A stretch of 64,000 bases of DNA from contig NC_133032.1 in the NCBI RefSeq assembly GCF_048771995.1, positions 15,690,501 to 15,754,500 on the forward strand. The letters are read 5' to 3'. A program made the position numbers and the translations under genes. This DNA comes from Taeniopygia guttata. Taxonomy: Eukaryota; Chordata; Aves; Passeriformes; Estrildidae. The notes under the pieces are model-generated. The model had not been told where the DNA came from. It did not search any database and saw only the letters and a list, made by a program, of their open reading frames with translations. Shown one piece after another: positions 1 to 11,718 of this stretch. Position 1 is the first letter of the stretch, and every line of letters begins with the position of its first letter.

Positions 1-81
1 TTCCAGAATTTCTGCACTTGTATGTATAGCAAATGCTGACTCAGATTCTGGTAATTTTGAAAAGAGGTGTATGAAATGTGG

Positions 82-205
82 AATAATACAATAGAATCTA
101 GGATAGTCATAGTTTGGAGGGACCTTAAAGATCATCCAGTTCCAACCCGTCTGCCATTGGTAGGGAACACCTTTCACTAGACCAGGTTGTTTAGACAGCT
201 TTTCA
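82..205 (-). repeat. CR1 LINE 3'-end fragment
   Basis: The + strand reads like the reverse complement of the CR1 3' end. There is a degenerate tail resembling the CR1 ATTCTATG octamer, then 'gagggaccttaaagatcatc', 'agttccaaccc', 'ctgccattggtaggga' and 'cactagaccaggttg', which are the hallmark words of the bird CR1 3' UTR. The element is therefore on the minus strand. Only about 120 bp remain, as is usual for 5'-truncated CR1 copies, and it is diverged enough to be old. The subfamily cannot be set by eye. Confidence 0.8.
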
Positions 206-490
206 TTCACAGACCTAGATTTACACATGATTTTGGTTTATAGTGAGAAATGTCCATGCTCCATTGTGTCAGTTATTCCTATGATTTCCCAGTGAAAATT
301 CCTGAGCTGAAATATATTTATATGTTTTGCTATGTTTGTGAAGCAGCACAAATTTGGAGGCCCTAAATACATGATTATCAGAGTTATAATAGTTTCTCTT
401 TTGCCTGCCTGATTTCTGTCAATTAATTTAATGGTTGGCTTTGGTATTTTATTCTTTGATCTCTGTTGCTGTTGTTACCTCCAAGTGATT

Positions 491-982
491 TCAGCAGATT
501 TCTACTGGCTCCCTGTTCATTATCTGGTCACACAAGCTTCTGAATGCATTGTTTATTAGGATAGGGAAAGGAGCCTTCATTTCAACTACTGCAGCTGGTT
601 TTTGTAGAAAATGCACTAGAGAAGAAAGATGGATAAGAGGAGGTAGGTTGGCAAAACCCAAAATACTGGCACTTTGCTGTAACAAAACTAACAAAATTTG
701 TGTTAGCTTGTGAAAAATTACAGTTGCACACCGATTAACAGAATCTTGAAGGATGTAATTAGGCCACATTACACCTTCAAAATTATCCCTCTCTGTGAGA
801 CTTTTGATACTGGTTTTGCTCACTTGTGCAAGTGGTATGCAAAATAATACAAGTTTTCCATGTTTTGCTATTGTGGAAATTCTCTCAGGTTTAACCTGGT
901 ATCTGAATTTTCTATGTCTGTTTTTCTTGATTGATATGGGCATTATATCATAAGTACAAACTTTATTTAAGATCTTTATCAT
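491..982 (-). other. Unidentified 163-codon open frame
   Basis: An uninterrupted frame of 163 codons on the minus strand in AT-rich DNA, where frames this long are uncommon by chance. The translation has a basic N-terminal third (around KKNRHRKFRYQVKPER) followed by a hydrophobic, leucine-rich stretch (HKLTQILLVLLQQSASILGF). I recognise no domain. It lies in what should be an intron of ERICH2, on the opposite strand. It may be a chance frame, an exon of an antisense transcript, or a remnant of an inserted element. No promoter or poly(A) signal clearly belongs to it. Confidence 0.2.
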
Positions 983-1046
983 CTTACTGCTCTTTAAAGT
1001 AATTTGTCAGCTTTCTATCGTAATCCTAAAATTATTGATGCCTTTT

Positions 1047-1067
1047 TTGCATTGCATTGCATTGCAA
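1047..1067. repeat. (ATTGC)n short tandem repeat
   Basis: Three perfect ATTGC units preceded by TTGC and followed by a partial ATTGC-like unit. A short simple repeat inside the probable ERICH2 intron. Confidence 0.85.
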
Positions 1068-1281
1068 TCACTTACTCAAAATTATGATATTACCCAAGAG
1101 CATGATATTCTTCAGGCTATGAACATCCATTTCTGATCTGTGTACTTGTAAAGTTTTTCATTGGTTTACATGATTTACATTTTTGTGAACCATAAGAGGA
1201 AGATTTATCTCTGGGGTTTTTTTTTTCCTGTTTATTTTGTCATCATACATGTTTGTAGTGTATTATGTTGTCAGCCTGCAG

Positions 1282-1350
1282 TTCTGATTTATGAACCAGA
1301 AAATACTAAGTCCAAGCAGTTTTTTCCACTTGTTGAAGAAAAGGTGATAG
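1282..1350 (+). CDS. ERICH2: ERICH2 penultimate coding exon
   Basis: Starts in phase 1: the first two bases, TT, complete a codon begun upstream, probably isoleucine if the previous exon ends in A. It then has 22 full codons and one base of the next. The donor is G|gtaagt. An alternative acceptor 7 bases upstream ('ttgtcag', exon start 1275) would add codons reading 'PAV' before the same frame. I prefer 1282 because it restores the ILIYEPEN reading I recall for mammals. Confidence 0.65.
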
Positions 1351-2394
1351 GTAAGTTTGAGAATCTCAACTACAATATTTATTATACAGTCTTGCCTTTC
1401 GCAATGAGAATTATTGTAGTAACAGGAACCTGACTTGGTATTTTAAAAGCTAGTGATTGAGAAAATACTTCTATTATGTCTGGGGTTTCTATGTCTTAAA
1501 TATTCTGCCTTGACCTATAAAATGTCAAATTAGACATTCTTTATTTGTTGATGTTCAGTTGCATGTATTCATTTTACAGTACATTAAGGGAGAAAGGAAA
1601 AGGTCAGAAATCCGACAAATTTAGGAAATCTTCTAAATTCAGAGCAAGTAACCCATGTGAGTTCACATCAACTGTCTCAATATAATATAAACTAATGTAT
1701 CAATAAAAACCTCACTGTGATAAAGCTCACCCTGCACTGAAGCAGAAGACAAATGCTGAAGAAAACTCTTCTAGCAGGAAATTTTCAGCAGAGAATATGT
1801 AAAAATCAGAAAGGAAAGCAATTTTAAACTTCCCCTTATTCACAGAAGTAATTCTGAGGGTCATCTGAGACGTTACCTGTGACTGAATTGTGCCAAAATA
1901 TAAGCCACATTTACTATGAAATGAATGTTAGTCTGAAGGATATTAACCTCAAGAAGTACCTTTGAATTCTGTTATATGAGAAAGAGGTAATGAGAAGGAA
2001 AGGATTGCAGCTATCAGCTTAATCCATCTTTGAATACTTCCAAACCTGGTTTAGATGTGTATTTTTTTTTTCTCTCACATATTCTCTTTATCTAGCACTG
2101 CTCATTTGTGATCAAGGCTTCCTGGATCAGTTTAGGATAAAGATACCTGGGGCAGGGTTCCATTCTCTTGCCACTGTGTAGCTACAGGAAATAGGAACAG
2201 CAAGGTGGCTTGGTGGCACAATGTTTCCCCATAAATAAATTATTTTCTTGTGACCAGCTGTGCTAATTTTAGACCTTTGTTGAGCTGTGTGTGTTTTTAT
2301 GGCAGAAGCAGCACAGAAATTCATCAGTGGGGAGAGTGATGATGATGCAGAAACAAGTGATGGAAGCAGAAATAACAAAACAATAAAACCCTAG
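1282..2394 (+). CDS. ERICH2: Probable ERICH2 C-terminal end (two last coding exons, 5'-partial)
   Basis: Two exons join in frame. Exon A (1282-1350) follows a 'cctgcag' acceptor and ends at a gtaagt donor; it encodes LIYEPENTKSKQFFPLVEEKVI. Exon B (2306-2394) follows 'tttttatggcag' and encodes AAQKFISGESDDDAETSDGS plus a short basic tail, ending in TAG. The split codon G|AA gives glutamate. As I recall it, mammalian ERICH2 (glutamate-rich protein 2) has an 'LIYEPEN...FF.LIEE' motif followed by an acidic Ser/Asp/Glu tail, and it lies just upstream of GAD1 on the same strand, as here. The molecular function is not established. Earlier exons lie left of the window. The name rests on the motif, the acidic tail and gene order, not on an alignment. 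An AATAAA at 2382-2387 overlaps the last codons. Confidence 0.7.
2306..2394 (+). CDS. ERICH2: ERICH2 terminal coding exon
   Basis: Acceptor 'tatggcag' after a pyrimidine-rich stretch. The first two bases complete the codon begun in the previous exon, then 28 codons run to a TAG stop at 2392-2394. The core is strongly acidic (SGESDDDAETSDG), fitting a glutamate/aspartate-rich tail. The end of the 3' UTR is not clear. Confidence 0.65.
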
Positions 2395-5300
2395 CTGTTC
2401 AAATAGTAATGATGAAGAAAATTAATGTGGAGATACTGGTATTTCAATGATGATTTTGATTCTCCAACAATCTTCAACATACACTGTTGAAGTACACTGT
2501 TTAATCATAATTATTACTAGAAATTTCAGTATTCTTTAGTAAAATTAATAACAGATCCTAGAATTTTTGTAGTCTCTGCAGTATTTTCAAACTTATAACT
2601 GTAAAAATTACCATGTTTTCTAACTTGATGACACATGGAAACTTGATGTATGCAGAAGTAATTGATAAAGTGTTTTCCTGCTCGAGCAACAAGTTAAATG
2701 GAAACTGTGACACAGATCATAAGTTGAGCAAAACTGTATTTTAGGAGTATTGGACTTCATATATTCCTTTGTATTACTTGAACAAGGGAAAAACAGCATG
2801 ACTATATAAACTCTGTAATCTGCAAAACAATTTTGTAGTTTTGAGTGGCAGAAATGTCTTAAAAACACTGCTTGCTGAAAATTCTTGTGATTTTTGTAGC
2901 CTTGACATTAATGATATAGCTCTTAAAGAGTATTTTAGCTGAAAAGCCTTGCCTGACATCTTTATAAAAATACATAGCTTCAATGAGAGTCTCTTGTCTA
3001 GATTTGGAGAAAAACCAAACAGCACTGTTGAATAAGTGCCAATACTAAAATTGATCAGAAAATCTACATAAATGATAAGATTATGACTTGTACCAATTTA
3101 ATATTATTTATTGTTAACATTTATGAAAGTTATAGACTGAAGTGGCATGAACTACAGTAGTAGCTGCCACTGTGGTATGAAATATTCATAATCAACTGGG
3201 AAGGTTTGAATTTACACTCCTGAGGAGCTTGATCTGCATAAGAGACTATAATACAGATTCTTTGAGCAAATTTATCACAGATATTTAATTGTTTCTCTGG
3301 CACAGCTAGGCTTTAGAAAGGACAAAAGGATTGTTTTCTAGACATGGATAAGCAGTAAGTAACCAGCTGCTTTCCAGAGAGAAGTGGAATTAAATTGAAA
3401 GGAGTAAAACATATCAACCTCTTTGCAGTTGTGATTCCCGAATTACTGATATCATTTTAGTGTCCACATCATTCATCTCCTATTGTTTGGTTTTGAATTT
3501 GCATTTTTTCCTAACAGAAAACAATTTTCTGAAAAACTAAGTGAATTCATATGAATTCTTTTACTAATGACAGGAAAAAAATGTGGGATGGGAGTCATTC
3601 TTCTTACTTTATAAATATGCTTATTTTTCTGGTCTGGCATTAAAACTTGAAAATTATTCAGATATGCTTTTAAGAGTCAAATTCCCCTTTAGTAGAGTAT
3701 CTCAATAATAGATCATATATATAAACTCAAGATGGTTTACATTTTATACTAATATCTTTTCCATTTTTAATGCAGACATCTATGTGGGATGCCTACCATA
3801 TGTATTACCTCAAATCAGTTGGTGTCCACATGGTGAGGACTAAGTGAACCATGTTACAATGCAGAAAGAAATAGATAAGTTAAAATATTTTTAGAAGTTT
3901 GGATATATATTGGCTGGGATCCCTGTAAAAAGGTATGCATCTAACTTGACAGATAGTGCTACTCTCTGGTTTTAAGGTGGTGGAAAAGTACTTTGAGCCG
4001 TGCTACTGCAGGTAAGGCTTGTACCCAATTCCTACTTTATTTACAGGGCTTTTTAAAAAGATATTAATAAGTTTACTGTACAAAACCTACAGTTATATGG
4101 GGGTGGAGAATTGGACTGAGTGTAACCACATTCAGTAAAGTTAAGTAATGAAAACCAAACACAGCTAACGTGCTGTTCTGGGGTAGGCAGAAGAAAAGAT
4201 ACAATAAACATATTTTATTTAACACATGAGTACATTAAAATTTAGTATTGCTTTTCACTGCAGAAATTCTAGGGCCTGGTATTAGTGTTTAGAGCTGTAT
4301 AGTAACCATTTAATGCTATAATTTTAAGTGTGTATCTTTTACCTTAGCGTAAGAAAAAAATCTCTGTTTATCAATTATGTGTCTAAATGATATTTAATTA
4401 AGTTTATAAGTCTTGGAGAAATAATAGGTTAATATTCTTATGCTTAGATAGGTGCCCATAAAAAGAATTTCCATGGGTTTCTTCCTGCCTTTAGCCAAAG
4501 CAATATCTCTGTGTTGTGTTATTTTCCTTTCAGTAATTCCTGGTGCGGGAATAATAGGATAAACATGACAGAGAGTGCTGATCAAAAACTTGTGCCTCTT
4601 AACAGGGCTTAGCTTTGCAGGGTCTGTTTCTTTGTTTAACCCCAGCATCATAAAGAGCACGAAATCACAGGTTTGGAGATTAATTACTTGAAGAGATCTT
4701 CCTGTGTTGCAGAAGAGCCTTTGCAGGTCTCCAGTATTTTATCTTGGTCCAAGTTACAATATCTTGGTATCCCAGTGGCATCTCAGGTCATTCCTGGAGT
4801 CCCTGTCATTACCAGTGTGTTCTTGTTTTTCTGTAGAGAATTAATGCAAAATGAAAATCAAGGATGATTGTTTAGTGTCAAATGGTTTTTGAAAGGATTT
4901 TGCATCTTTTGAGCTCAGTTAGTTAGCTGGCTGGCTGGCTGGTTGTTTAAAATATGCATTTTTAAACTGACTGTTGACCAAAAAACATTTAAAAATAGCA
5001 GATCAATCTGTAATGCATTTACTTGAACAAGAATTTCTTAAATTTCTTAGGAGTTATCCTTCATCTACCTGGATCCCCTGCTGTATTTTAGGAAGAGTTT
5101 ATTCACTCACTAAGACAGTGGTTTTTTTCAACATTTTAAAAACCAGTAACCAGAATGCAGTTCTGCTTACTGCAGCTGAAGTCTGTTGCAGCATTTTCTA
5201 CAGCCTGCCTCTAGCAAGCAGTGGTTATGTTAATATCTGATGACATTTAGGGCTAATTTACACCAATACACAAGCCAGATTCCATGTTTAGCAGTTTAGA

Positions 5301-8300
5301 TTCTGGAAAAGGAAATTCTGGGCTCTTTAACATTCTAGAAAAGCAATGTGTTGTTCGTTTTTGCAGTTCTTCAGATCCCTAAAGCCTCTTTAACAGAATT
5401 TTCTCTGAAGGAGGAAGCCAGTGGAACATCTGTAAACTTTTCTGGGTGGCATGACTAGTCCCAGGCTGGTGTTCTGTCGTTGGTGTTCTCTCTGTAGCTG
5501 CAGAGGAATGCAAGTAGGCTTGCTACCTGCCCTGGGGAGAACAGAGCAGTTGGAAACCAGAGCATGACCCATTGTACTCTCCTGAATCCCTTCCCAGACA
5601 GTTCCTTTAAACCCTTTAATATTACGAAGAGAGAAGTTATACTTGATTCACTGCTCAGACCAGTGCTGCACTTTATCTCCTGTGTATTTGCTTTTAAAAA
5701 CTTTGTTGTGGCTAAACTGTTAAAGATAGCATTGTGGAGGCTCTCAGTTCAGCCAAAGAGAGAACAGAGGATTCTCCCAGGCTTCAGGCCTGGAAAACTT
5801 GGAGAGAAAGAATTTAAACAATTATTATATCTCTTTCTGTTCATGTTGTTTATAGGTATGTTCTACCACAGTGTGCTATTCATGGATGGATCACCAATAG
5901 TGTGAAAGGTTTTTACTTTGACATCAATGAAGTCTCACTTTAGCAATCCTAGTTATAAAAAGACACTACTTCTTAATAATAAGCCCTCTTTTTCACCTTC
6001 TGTAACTTAAAATAGTTTCATCCCATTGCTAACTCAACAGCATTAAACGTTGCTAAGTTCTGTCTCTTGTTCTAGTGCTGAGTTACTAATGTTGTCCAGA
6101 TGACAGCAGGTCTGTTTTTTCCTGTGGTTGTCTTCTTCAAGTGCAACTATCAGAATACCATTAACAGGAGTCAAGAGCATTAGGTAAGTGTATGCTTGCA
6201 CAGAAGTTTTGAAAGGCCAAAGGAGACAAGATTTTATTACATAAATAGATTGGAATATGTGTCTGTAAAAAGTCAACTCTAATCTGATTTTTCTGTCTGG
6301 GAGATGTCTTCAATTTGAATTACCTCTCTTAATCTGGGGGAAGTGGTTTTGTCCTTAAAAATGCCCCTCAGTATTTTCATAATCTTCCATACTTGTACTG
6401 AATAGAGAAGCCCATGTAACTAATGATTGCTTTGCTTAAAGTTCAGGCACATTTCTATTACTTCCAAATAGGAATCTGTTAGTTGTAAAAATGCTAATGA
6501 AATCCATTTGGAATAGGGAAGATTAACTACTCAGTCTAACAGAGAGAAAGGATTTTTTTTTCTTACCTGTCCATCTGGTTTTTTCTGGTGGACAAACATG
6601 TCTTGGTAGACAAGCACATATCACTCTACTTTTCATAGTGCAGTGTGCCTGTTGTCCATCTTTGTAGCTGTTACCATCCTGTTTGTGTTTCTGTGCTTTG
6701 ATTGCCCTGTGTTAAAAAATGTAAGTATTGGTGCTTTGTTTAAATTCTGTATTTCAATCAGGTGCACTTAACCTTCCATTTTGGAAGCTATTTTTATTTC
6801 CATTTCTGTAATATTGTAGCTAAAAAGAAACCAGAGGAAGGAAGGGTTTCAAATGCAGTGATGCGGGAAATCTGCTATTTCACCAGTACTGATGGCTATC
6901 CAGGGCAAACTAACCGACTTATCCAGGGCAAAACCTGACTTATCCACCACAGAGGAAAGAGGAGGGGAAAGGGGGAAAAAATAAAACTAAACAAACAAAA
7001 ACCAAAACAAACAAAAACCCAAAGCAACTAACCAAAACAAAAAATCCTAGCTAAGATCACAACTTTAATGATCCCGAAAACTTTTGAGACTTGCAAAGCC
7101 AATACCTGAAATTCAGTTATTGAGAAGTGTTTTTTTTTAAAGTAACAGAAAAGCCCATGCTTTTTGTTTCTTGAGGATTATTTATGAAATATGCTTAATT
7201 TAAACAATCATGTGTTAAAAAATCCCAGAATCCAGCTCTCCAAATTTGTTCTGAGATTGGAGAATCAAACTGCACAATCTCCTGCAGCAGCATTCCTGAA
7301 ACTGCTGAATGTTCTCATTGTAAACTGATGCCCTCCTCTGGGATAAAAATACATAATTCAGTGATATGTATCAATTATAATATCATAAGGGGAAAAATAT
7401 CCAGGCATTAGCTGTCTTGGCTCTACAGGGTTACTGGGGGAAGTAGGAAATAAATTTCCTTTCAGACACAGGGTAAAATTGCAACCTCCTAAAACTGGTA
7501 GAGAGTGTACACTTACTGGTGTACTATCACTTCTGTTACTCTTTCAAGTTGCAATCACAGTTACCTAACTTAAGTAATTTGTTTGATCCATCTAGATAAA
7601 AAAGGTTTTATTTTGTTACAGCTTGGAAGTCAGGGGACTCTGTTTCTTTTCATGTTTGCTTGGGGGTATTGGGAGTTGGGATTTTCCACTGCTATTGTTT
7701 CAGGATGTGGGTTGTTCTTGGGATGTTTTTCAGATGAAGCAGATCAAAATGGACAACATGACATGCCAGCATGGATCAGGAAGGGGACATCCTGAAACAA
7801 GAAGCCACAAAGTATGTAAAACAATGTGCTTCAGATTAGACTTTTCTAAATGCCCTTCATCACAGCAGTGCTGAATGTTCTGTCTGGCAGTTCATATTGA
7901 GCTGTCTTTGAAATTCGAGTGATGTACATGATCCTTAAATATGGGCCAGTTGGGTACATCAGTACTGACTGTTCATAAACCCAAAGCAAACACATCATTC
8001 ATCCTCTATTAGTTTTTGTCAAGTTATAGAGAACAGCAAAAGTTATCTGTAGCATAGGAGTATAAATCCACAGTCTTCACCAAATTTCCTTTGTAGAATT
8101 TTCTGGACAGGGCCAAGTAATCCAAATAATCAGAGCACTAATTTATTATTTTTTCTCTTGGCATGTTCATTTTTTTTCATTACAGATATACAGAAATTTA
8201 TTATCTGTATTTTTAAGTACCAAAGATGATAGCCATAAAAGTTTTGAAAAACTTAATTTTGAACAATTTTCCAATTTTTCTATGTCAAGAGTTAATGAAA

Positions 8301-9589
8301 TTTATTATTTAAATGATTTCATTTTATCTAAGATACAGGTAAGGTAGACATTTTTGTATACCAGGAATTGTAGGAAAAGACTGAATGCAATAAATATAAT
8401 TTGTAATAATGTACTGGATTACAAATTATAGCTGTATTACTAAAAAGAAAAACTCACAGGCTGCAAAGACAAAAATACAAACCCTCAGGTCCAGAAACAC
8501 CACAGATGTTCTCTGTACTTACTGTTGTATACAGTTTCACATAAAGAATTTGCCTAATCCCAGCCTGCTAAAATATTCGTAATCCACACAAAATGGCAAT
8601 TAAAAGGCAACACAGAACATTCATGGAGGGAACCCCCCACAATAATAATAATCACCAGAAGTCAAATTTGTTTTCCTGCCTGCAGATAAATGCATATACA
8701 ACATGACTATAGTTCAGAATATGAAGAAATAAGAAGTGTTATGGCACAGGGACTTTTCTCCATTTGCCTCTCCATTGTCATGTATCTACATTTTGACCTC
8801 CTTACAGTGTAGGCAGGAGGTGCTCATCTCTCTTAAAATATTGTATGCAGCTCCAAACAGTGACTATTCAAATCTGCAGGTTGCAATACAAATAGTGGTT
8901 TTTTTCCTGTTTGACAGCCATTGTTTATATGTCCACATCTATAAAAACTATATAATTATTGAGTAGTCTTTATTGCTAAATATATTTATTGTATCACGTT
9001 CATTCCTTTGCACACTCAGGGTATTCAAGATTCATATTTTAGCATGTGCCATTTGTGGATGGAGGTGAATTCAAGAAATACCCCAGGTCTGGCTTTTTAA
9101 AGTGAGTTCTAGTTGATGTGCTGCTTACAAGCTTCAGCTAAGGGAATTACATATCTTCATCCTACTGTCTTGCTGATACCACGCATCAATGGTTTTTCCT
9201 GTGTTTCACATCATCAGTAAACATCTGGATTCAAAGCAAAGCCGAAGTCTTCTGGATCCCCAGCTGCGAAGATACTCTCTCTAACCCGTGCCTAGAGTGC
9301 ACTCGAGCAGTAGCCTCAGGGAAGGGACAGTCACATGCAAGGAGAAAAGAGCAGATTGCTTCAGCAGCACAGCTGGAGGGGAAGACTTTGAACTCTCTCG
9401 GTGAAAGCGGCACATCTCTGAGTGCCCTAGCCTGGGCGTGTACACCTGGCAAGGATGTTTCAAAGATTTCAATTGTTGTGGCGAGTTCTGAATGAAGTCG
9501 CTGAGCTGGAGTAGTTCGGGTTCAGGTCGGATTTTCAAGCAGGTCCGTTGCAAATGAAAATTAGCAAGCGTTTCCAGGCGTGCTGTAGA
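2395..9589. other. AT-rich intergenic region, ERICH2 to GAD1
   Basis: No exon with credible splice sites and protein-like translation was seen here on either strand. The open frames are short and low in complexity. It contains a short GGCT tandem run (about 4924-4943), a CAAA-rich tract at 6961-7045 and several homopolymer runs. The ERICH2 3' UTR and poly(A) site presumably lie in the first few hundred bases. Confidence 0.6.
6961..7045. repeat. A-rich (CAAA)n-like tract
   Basis: A purine-rich stretch runs into repeated CAAA/CCAAAA words. It is low-complexity DNA. Similar tracts occur near 16631-16675, 24488-24590 and 51400-51455. Confidence 0.75.
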
Positions 9590-10040
9590 GCCACGCTGTA
9601 GATGAGCGAGGGAGGGACGCGCGGAGCCCCCAGGGTTTGCTGCTTTCCCCTTGCCGCCGCCGGGGCCAGGACGAATATACGGTGGTGAGCGCGGGCTCGG
9701 AGCAGCCGCACCGCGGCCGGGCGTCTGCGCAGGGCTTTGCGGAGCGTCTGGGCTTGAGAGGCAGCGCCACCCAGAGGGGCCGTGAGGCGGGGAGCGGGGC
9801 CGGGCCCGGTGGGGCTCGCTCTCGGCATCCTCCTGCACGGCCGGGAGGGAGCGAGCGCTCCGCACACCCGCCGGGCCGTGCGAGGCTGCTGCCCGCGCCC
9901 CCCGAGCGCGCCGCTCACCCAGAGCCGGAGCGGGCGCTGACCGAGGTGCTGAGCGAGAGCCGGGAGCGCCGCGCCGCCGGGCGGAAAGTGCTATCTCCAG
10001 CGTGCCGCGGAAGGCTCGCTTGGCTCCTTCCCCTCGCGGG
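9590..10040. promoter_or_regulatory. Upstream CpG island, candidate alternative GAD1 promoter
   Basis: An abrupt change from AT-rich DNA to very GC-rich, CpG-dense sequence for about 450 bp, then back again near 10050. It lies about 1.6 kb upstream of the TATA-containing GAD1 promoter. Mammalian GAD1 is known to have alternative 5' noncoding exons with separate promoters, so this could be a distal promoter. It could equally drive a divergent noncoding RNA. A possible donor (gtgagc at about 9683) exists, but no exon can be defined. The long open frames on both strands reflect GC richness. Confidence 0.45.
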
Positions 10041-10964
10041 TCTCAGATTCTACAAGGAAGTCAATATTTATGTTAAACCATGTCTGTTTACTCCGGACAC
10101 ACGCACTTCTGGAAAGCCAGAAGGAAAGGAAAAAGCGTGTAGGGCATACACCTAGGCGGGTCGTGCCTCACAGTGACTGATGGCTTAGGGGTTCTTTGTG
10201 TGGTCTTTCGTTGAGTTTTTGTATTGCAGTCCTGCCATTACTTCCTTTGAACGTTTGTTTACATTTATAAAGACAATTAGTTACAGTTATATTATTATTA
10301 CTCACACTCTGCACTGAGCAATTGTCTTGCTCAATTGGTTGAAACCAGCTTTAAAATGATAGTCTAGATACGAGAAAAGGTCATGTTAGCTAGGGCCATT
10401 AATATCTGTAAAGCTATGTTTAAAAACTGGCCTTTGTGCTGTCGGTGTTTTTGTTACATGTCCAGTTCCTAGAGAGCAAGTGTGCTTGACAAAGCAGTTG
10501 TCTTGGCTACTTAATGCTGTCAGTCGGATGGTTTCCTTTACCAAACGGGCTTGTAAGTTTTTGCTTTTCCCTCGAGTCCTTCAGAAAGGACACAGCCCTG
10601 ATGCTCATTGCACTGCCTAGCATCTCCTGCATAAGATGAAATTCTCTGGCTCCATCAGACTGTTTCCCCTCCTCTCTTCTTATTGCGGATTCCTCCCAGC
10701 CCCTTATGTGACACCTTTTTGAGAAGGGTTTGGTTTAGGCATCTGCATAGCTACCGTGACATGCTGAAATACAGCACCGCGGTCACAACCACAAAATGTT
10801 GGCTAAGCATATTCGGGGTGTGGGTTGTCATGGGGTTGTCAGGGGTATGAAAAGCTTGTTATCTTAATGTTTCTGGTTTTAGCAAAGGGATGTCTGGTAT
10901 AAAATCGTAATCTAATGGCAACACTGAGGGCAAGTCACAGGCATCCAGGTGTTCCCCTTCAGCG

Positions 10965-11530
10965 GTACCCGTGCCTCTGCCACCCTCTGGCGGGGAGGAG
11001 CGGGGCGAGCCGCGGGAACCACGGACTGAGCCAGCGGGTCACATCAGACCTTCGACACGGCGGAGCGGGGGACAGGGGGTGTTGCTAAGCTACAATTCAC
11101 ACGAACCTCGCCTGGCTCACTCGAGTCTCGCACCGTGCTCAGGGGAGGGCCGGGACGGGAGTTCGGCCGCGTCGCCTCACCGGTGCGCCGATGTGTACGG
11201 TGCCTATTAGCACAGCTGGCGACCTCGGGTCAAGCCGGTGCTGTCTAGGGGAAACCTCTGGATCCATCCTCACGAGGTGCTTAACGAGGGGCTCGCACGG
11301 CAGAACCGCCTGCCTGGGGTGCCGCCCCTGCCGCGGCTGGACAGCCCCACCCGCCGCGGGACTCAGCCCCGCCGCCCCGGGGCGAAGCAGACCCGCGGCA
11401 GCAGCCGGGGCCGGTGGGCCGCCCTTCCCCGCCCCAGCCGGCCGCCCCAGCGGTCCCCAGCCCCCGTGCGGAGTGGAGGCGGTGGCGGCAGTCCTGTGAC
11501 TCATGCCTGCGTCGAAGCAGATCAACCGGC
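10965..11530 (+). promoter_or_regulatory. GAD1: GAD1 proximal CpG-rich promoter region
   Basis: A CpG-dense block ending about 110 bp upstream of the TATA-like box. It contains GC-box-like stretches, an E-box CAGCTG at 11213-11218 and an AP-1-type TGACTCA at 11497-11503. Its position directly before the 5' noncoding exon makes it the main GAD1 promoter candidate. Use of the individual motifs is inference. Confidence 0.6.
10980..10993 (-). promoter_or_regulatory. CTCF-like motif
   Basis: On the minus strand this reads CCGCCAGAGGGTGG, which fits 12 of 14 positions of the CTCF core CCASYAGRKGGCRS. It sits at the upstream edge of the GAD1 promoter block. Motif match only. Confidence 0.35.
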
Positions 11531-11615
11531 GATTCACGCTTTTAAAAAAGCAAATCCGAGCACTTCTGGGAAAAAAGGTCATCTCGCATTAAATTCCGCG
11601 GCGCGATTGATATTC

Positions 11616-11623
11616 CGACGTCG
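11616..11623. promoter_or_regulatory. GAD1: CRE-like palindrome CGACGTCG
   Basis: A perfect 8-bp palindrome with the GACGTC core of a cAMP-response element, 12 bp upstream of the TATA-like box. This position is typical for CREB/ATF sites. The flanking bases differ from the consensus TGACGTCA, so activity is uncertain. Confidence 0.4.
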
Positions 11624-11635
11624 TTTCTGGCAGAG

Positions 11636-11643
11636 TTTATAAG
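11636..11643 (+). promoter_or_regulatory. GAD1: TATA-like box of GAD1
   Basis: TTTATAAG lies in otherwise GC-rich sequence, about 75 bp before the splice donor of the 5' noncoding exon. It predicts transcription start at roughly 11665-11672. Confidence 0.55.
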
Positions 11644-11667
11644 CGGCGGGTCGCTCCCAGGCTAGAG

Positions 11668-11718
11668 TCGCCCTGCCAACCTGGACTACGACAATAAGAG
11701 TGTGCGCTCGCCTCCTCG
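11668..11718 (+). other. GAD1: GAD1 5' noncoding exon (start approximate)
   Basis: The exon begins about 30 bp after the TATA-like box (start inferred) and ends at a strong donor, cctcg|gtaagt (11718|11719). It contains no ATG. It would splice to the acceptor 'cttcttccttccag' before 12868, which opens the exon with the start codon. The intron between begins with a 17-nt T run at 11746-11762. Confidence 0.5.

Noticed and set aside
9281-10155. Open frames of 127-194 codons on both strands
   Set aside because: Confined to the CpG island, with low-complexity composition and no conserved motif.
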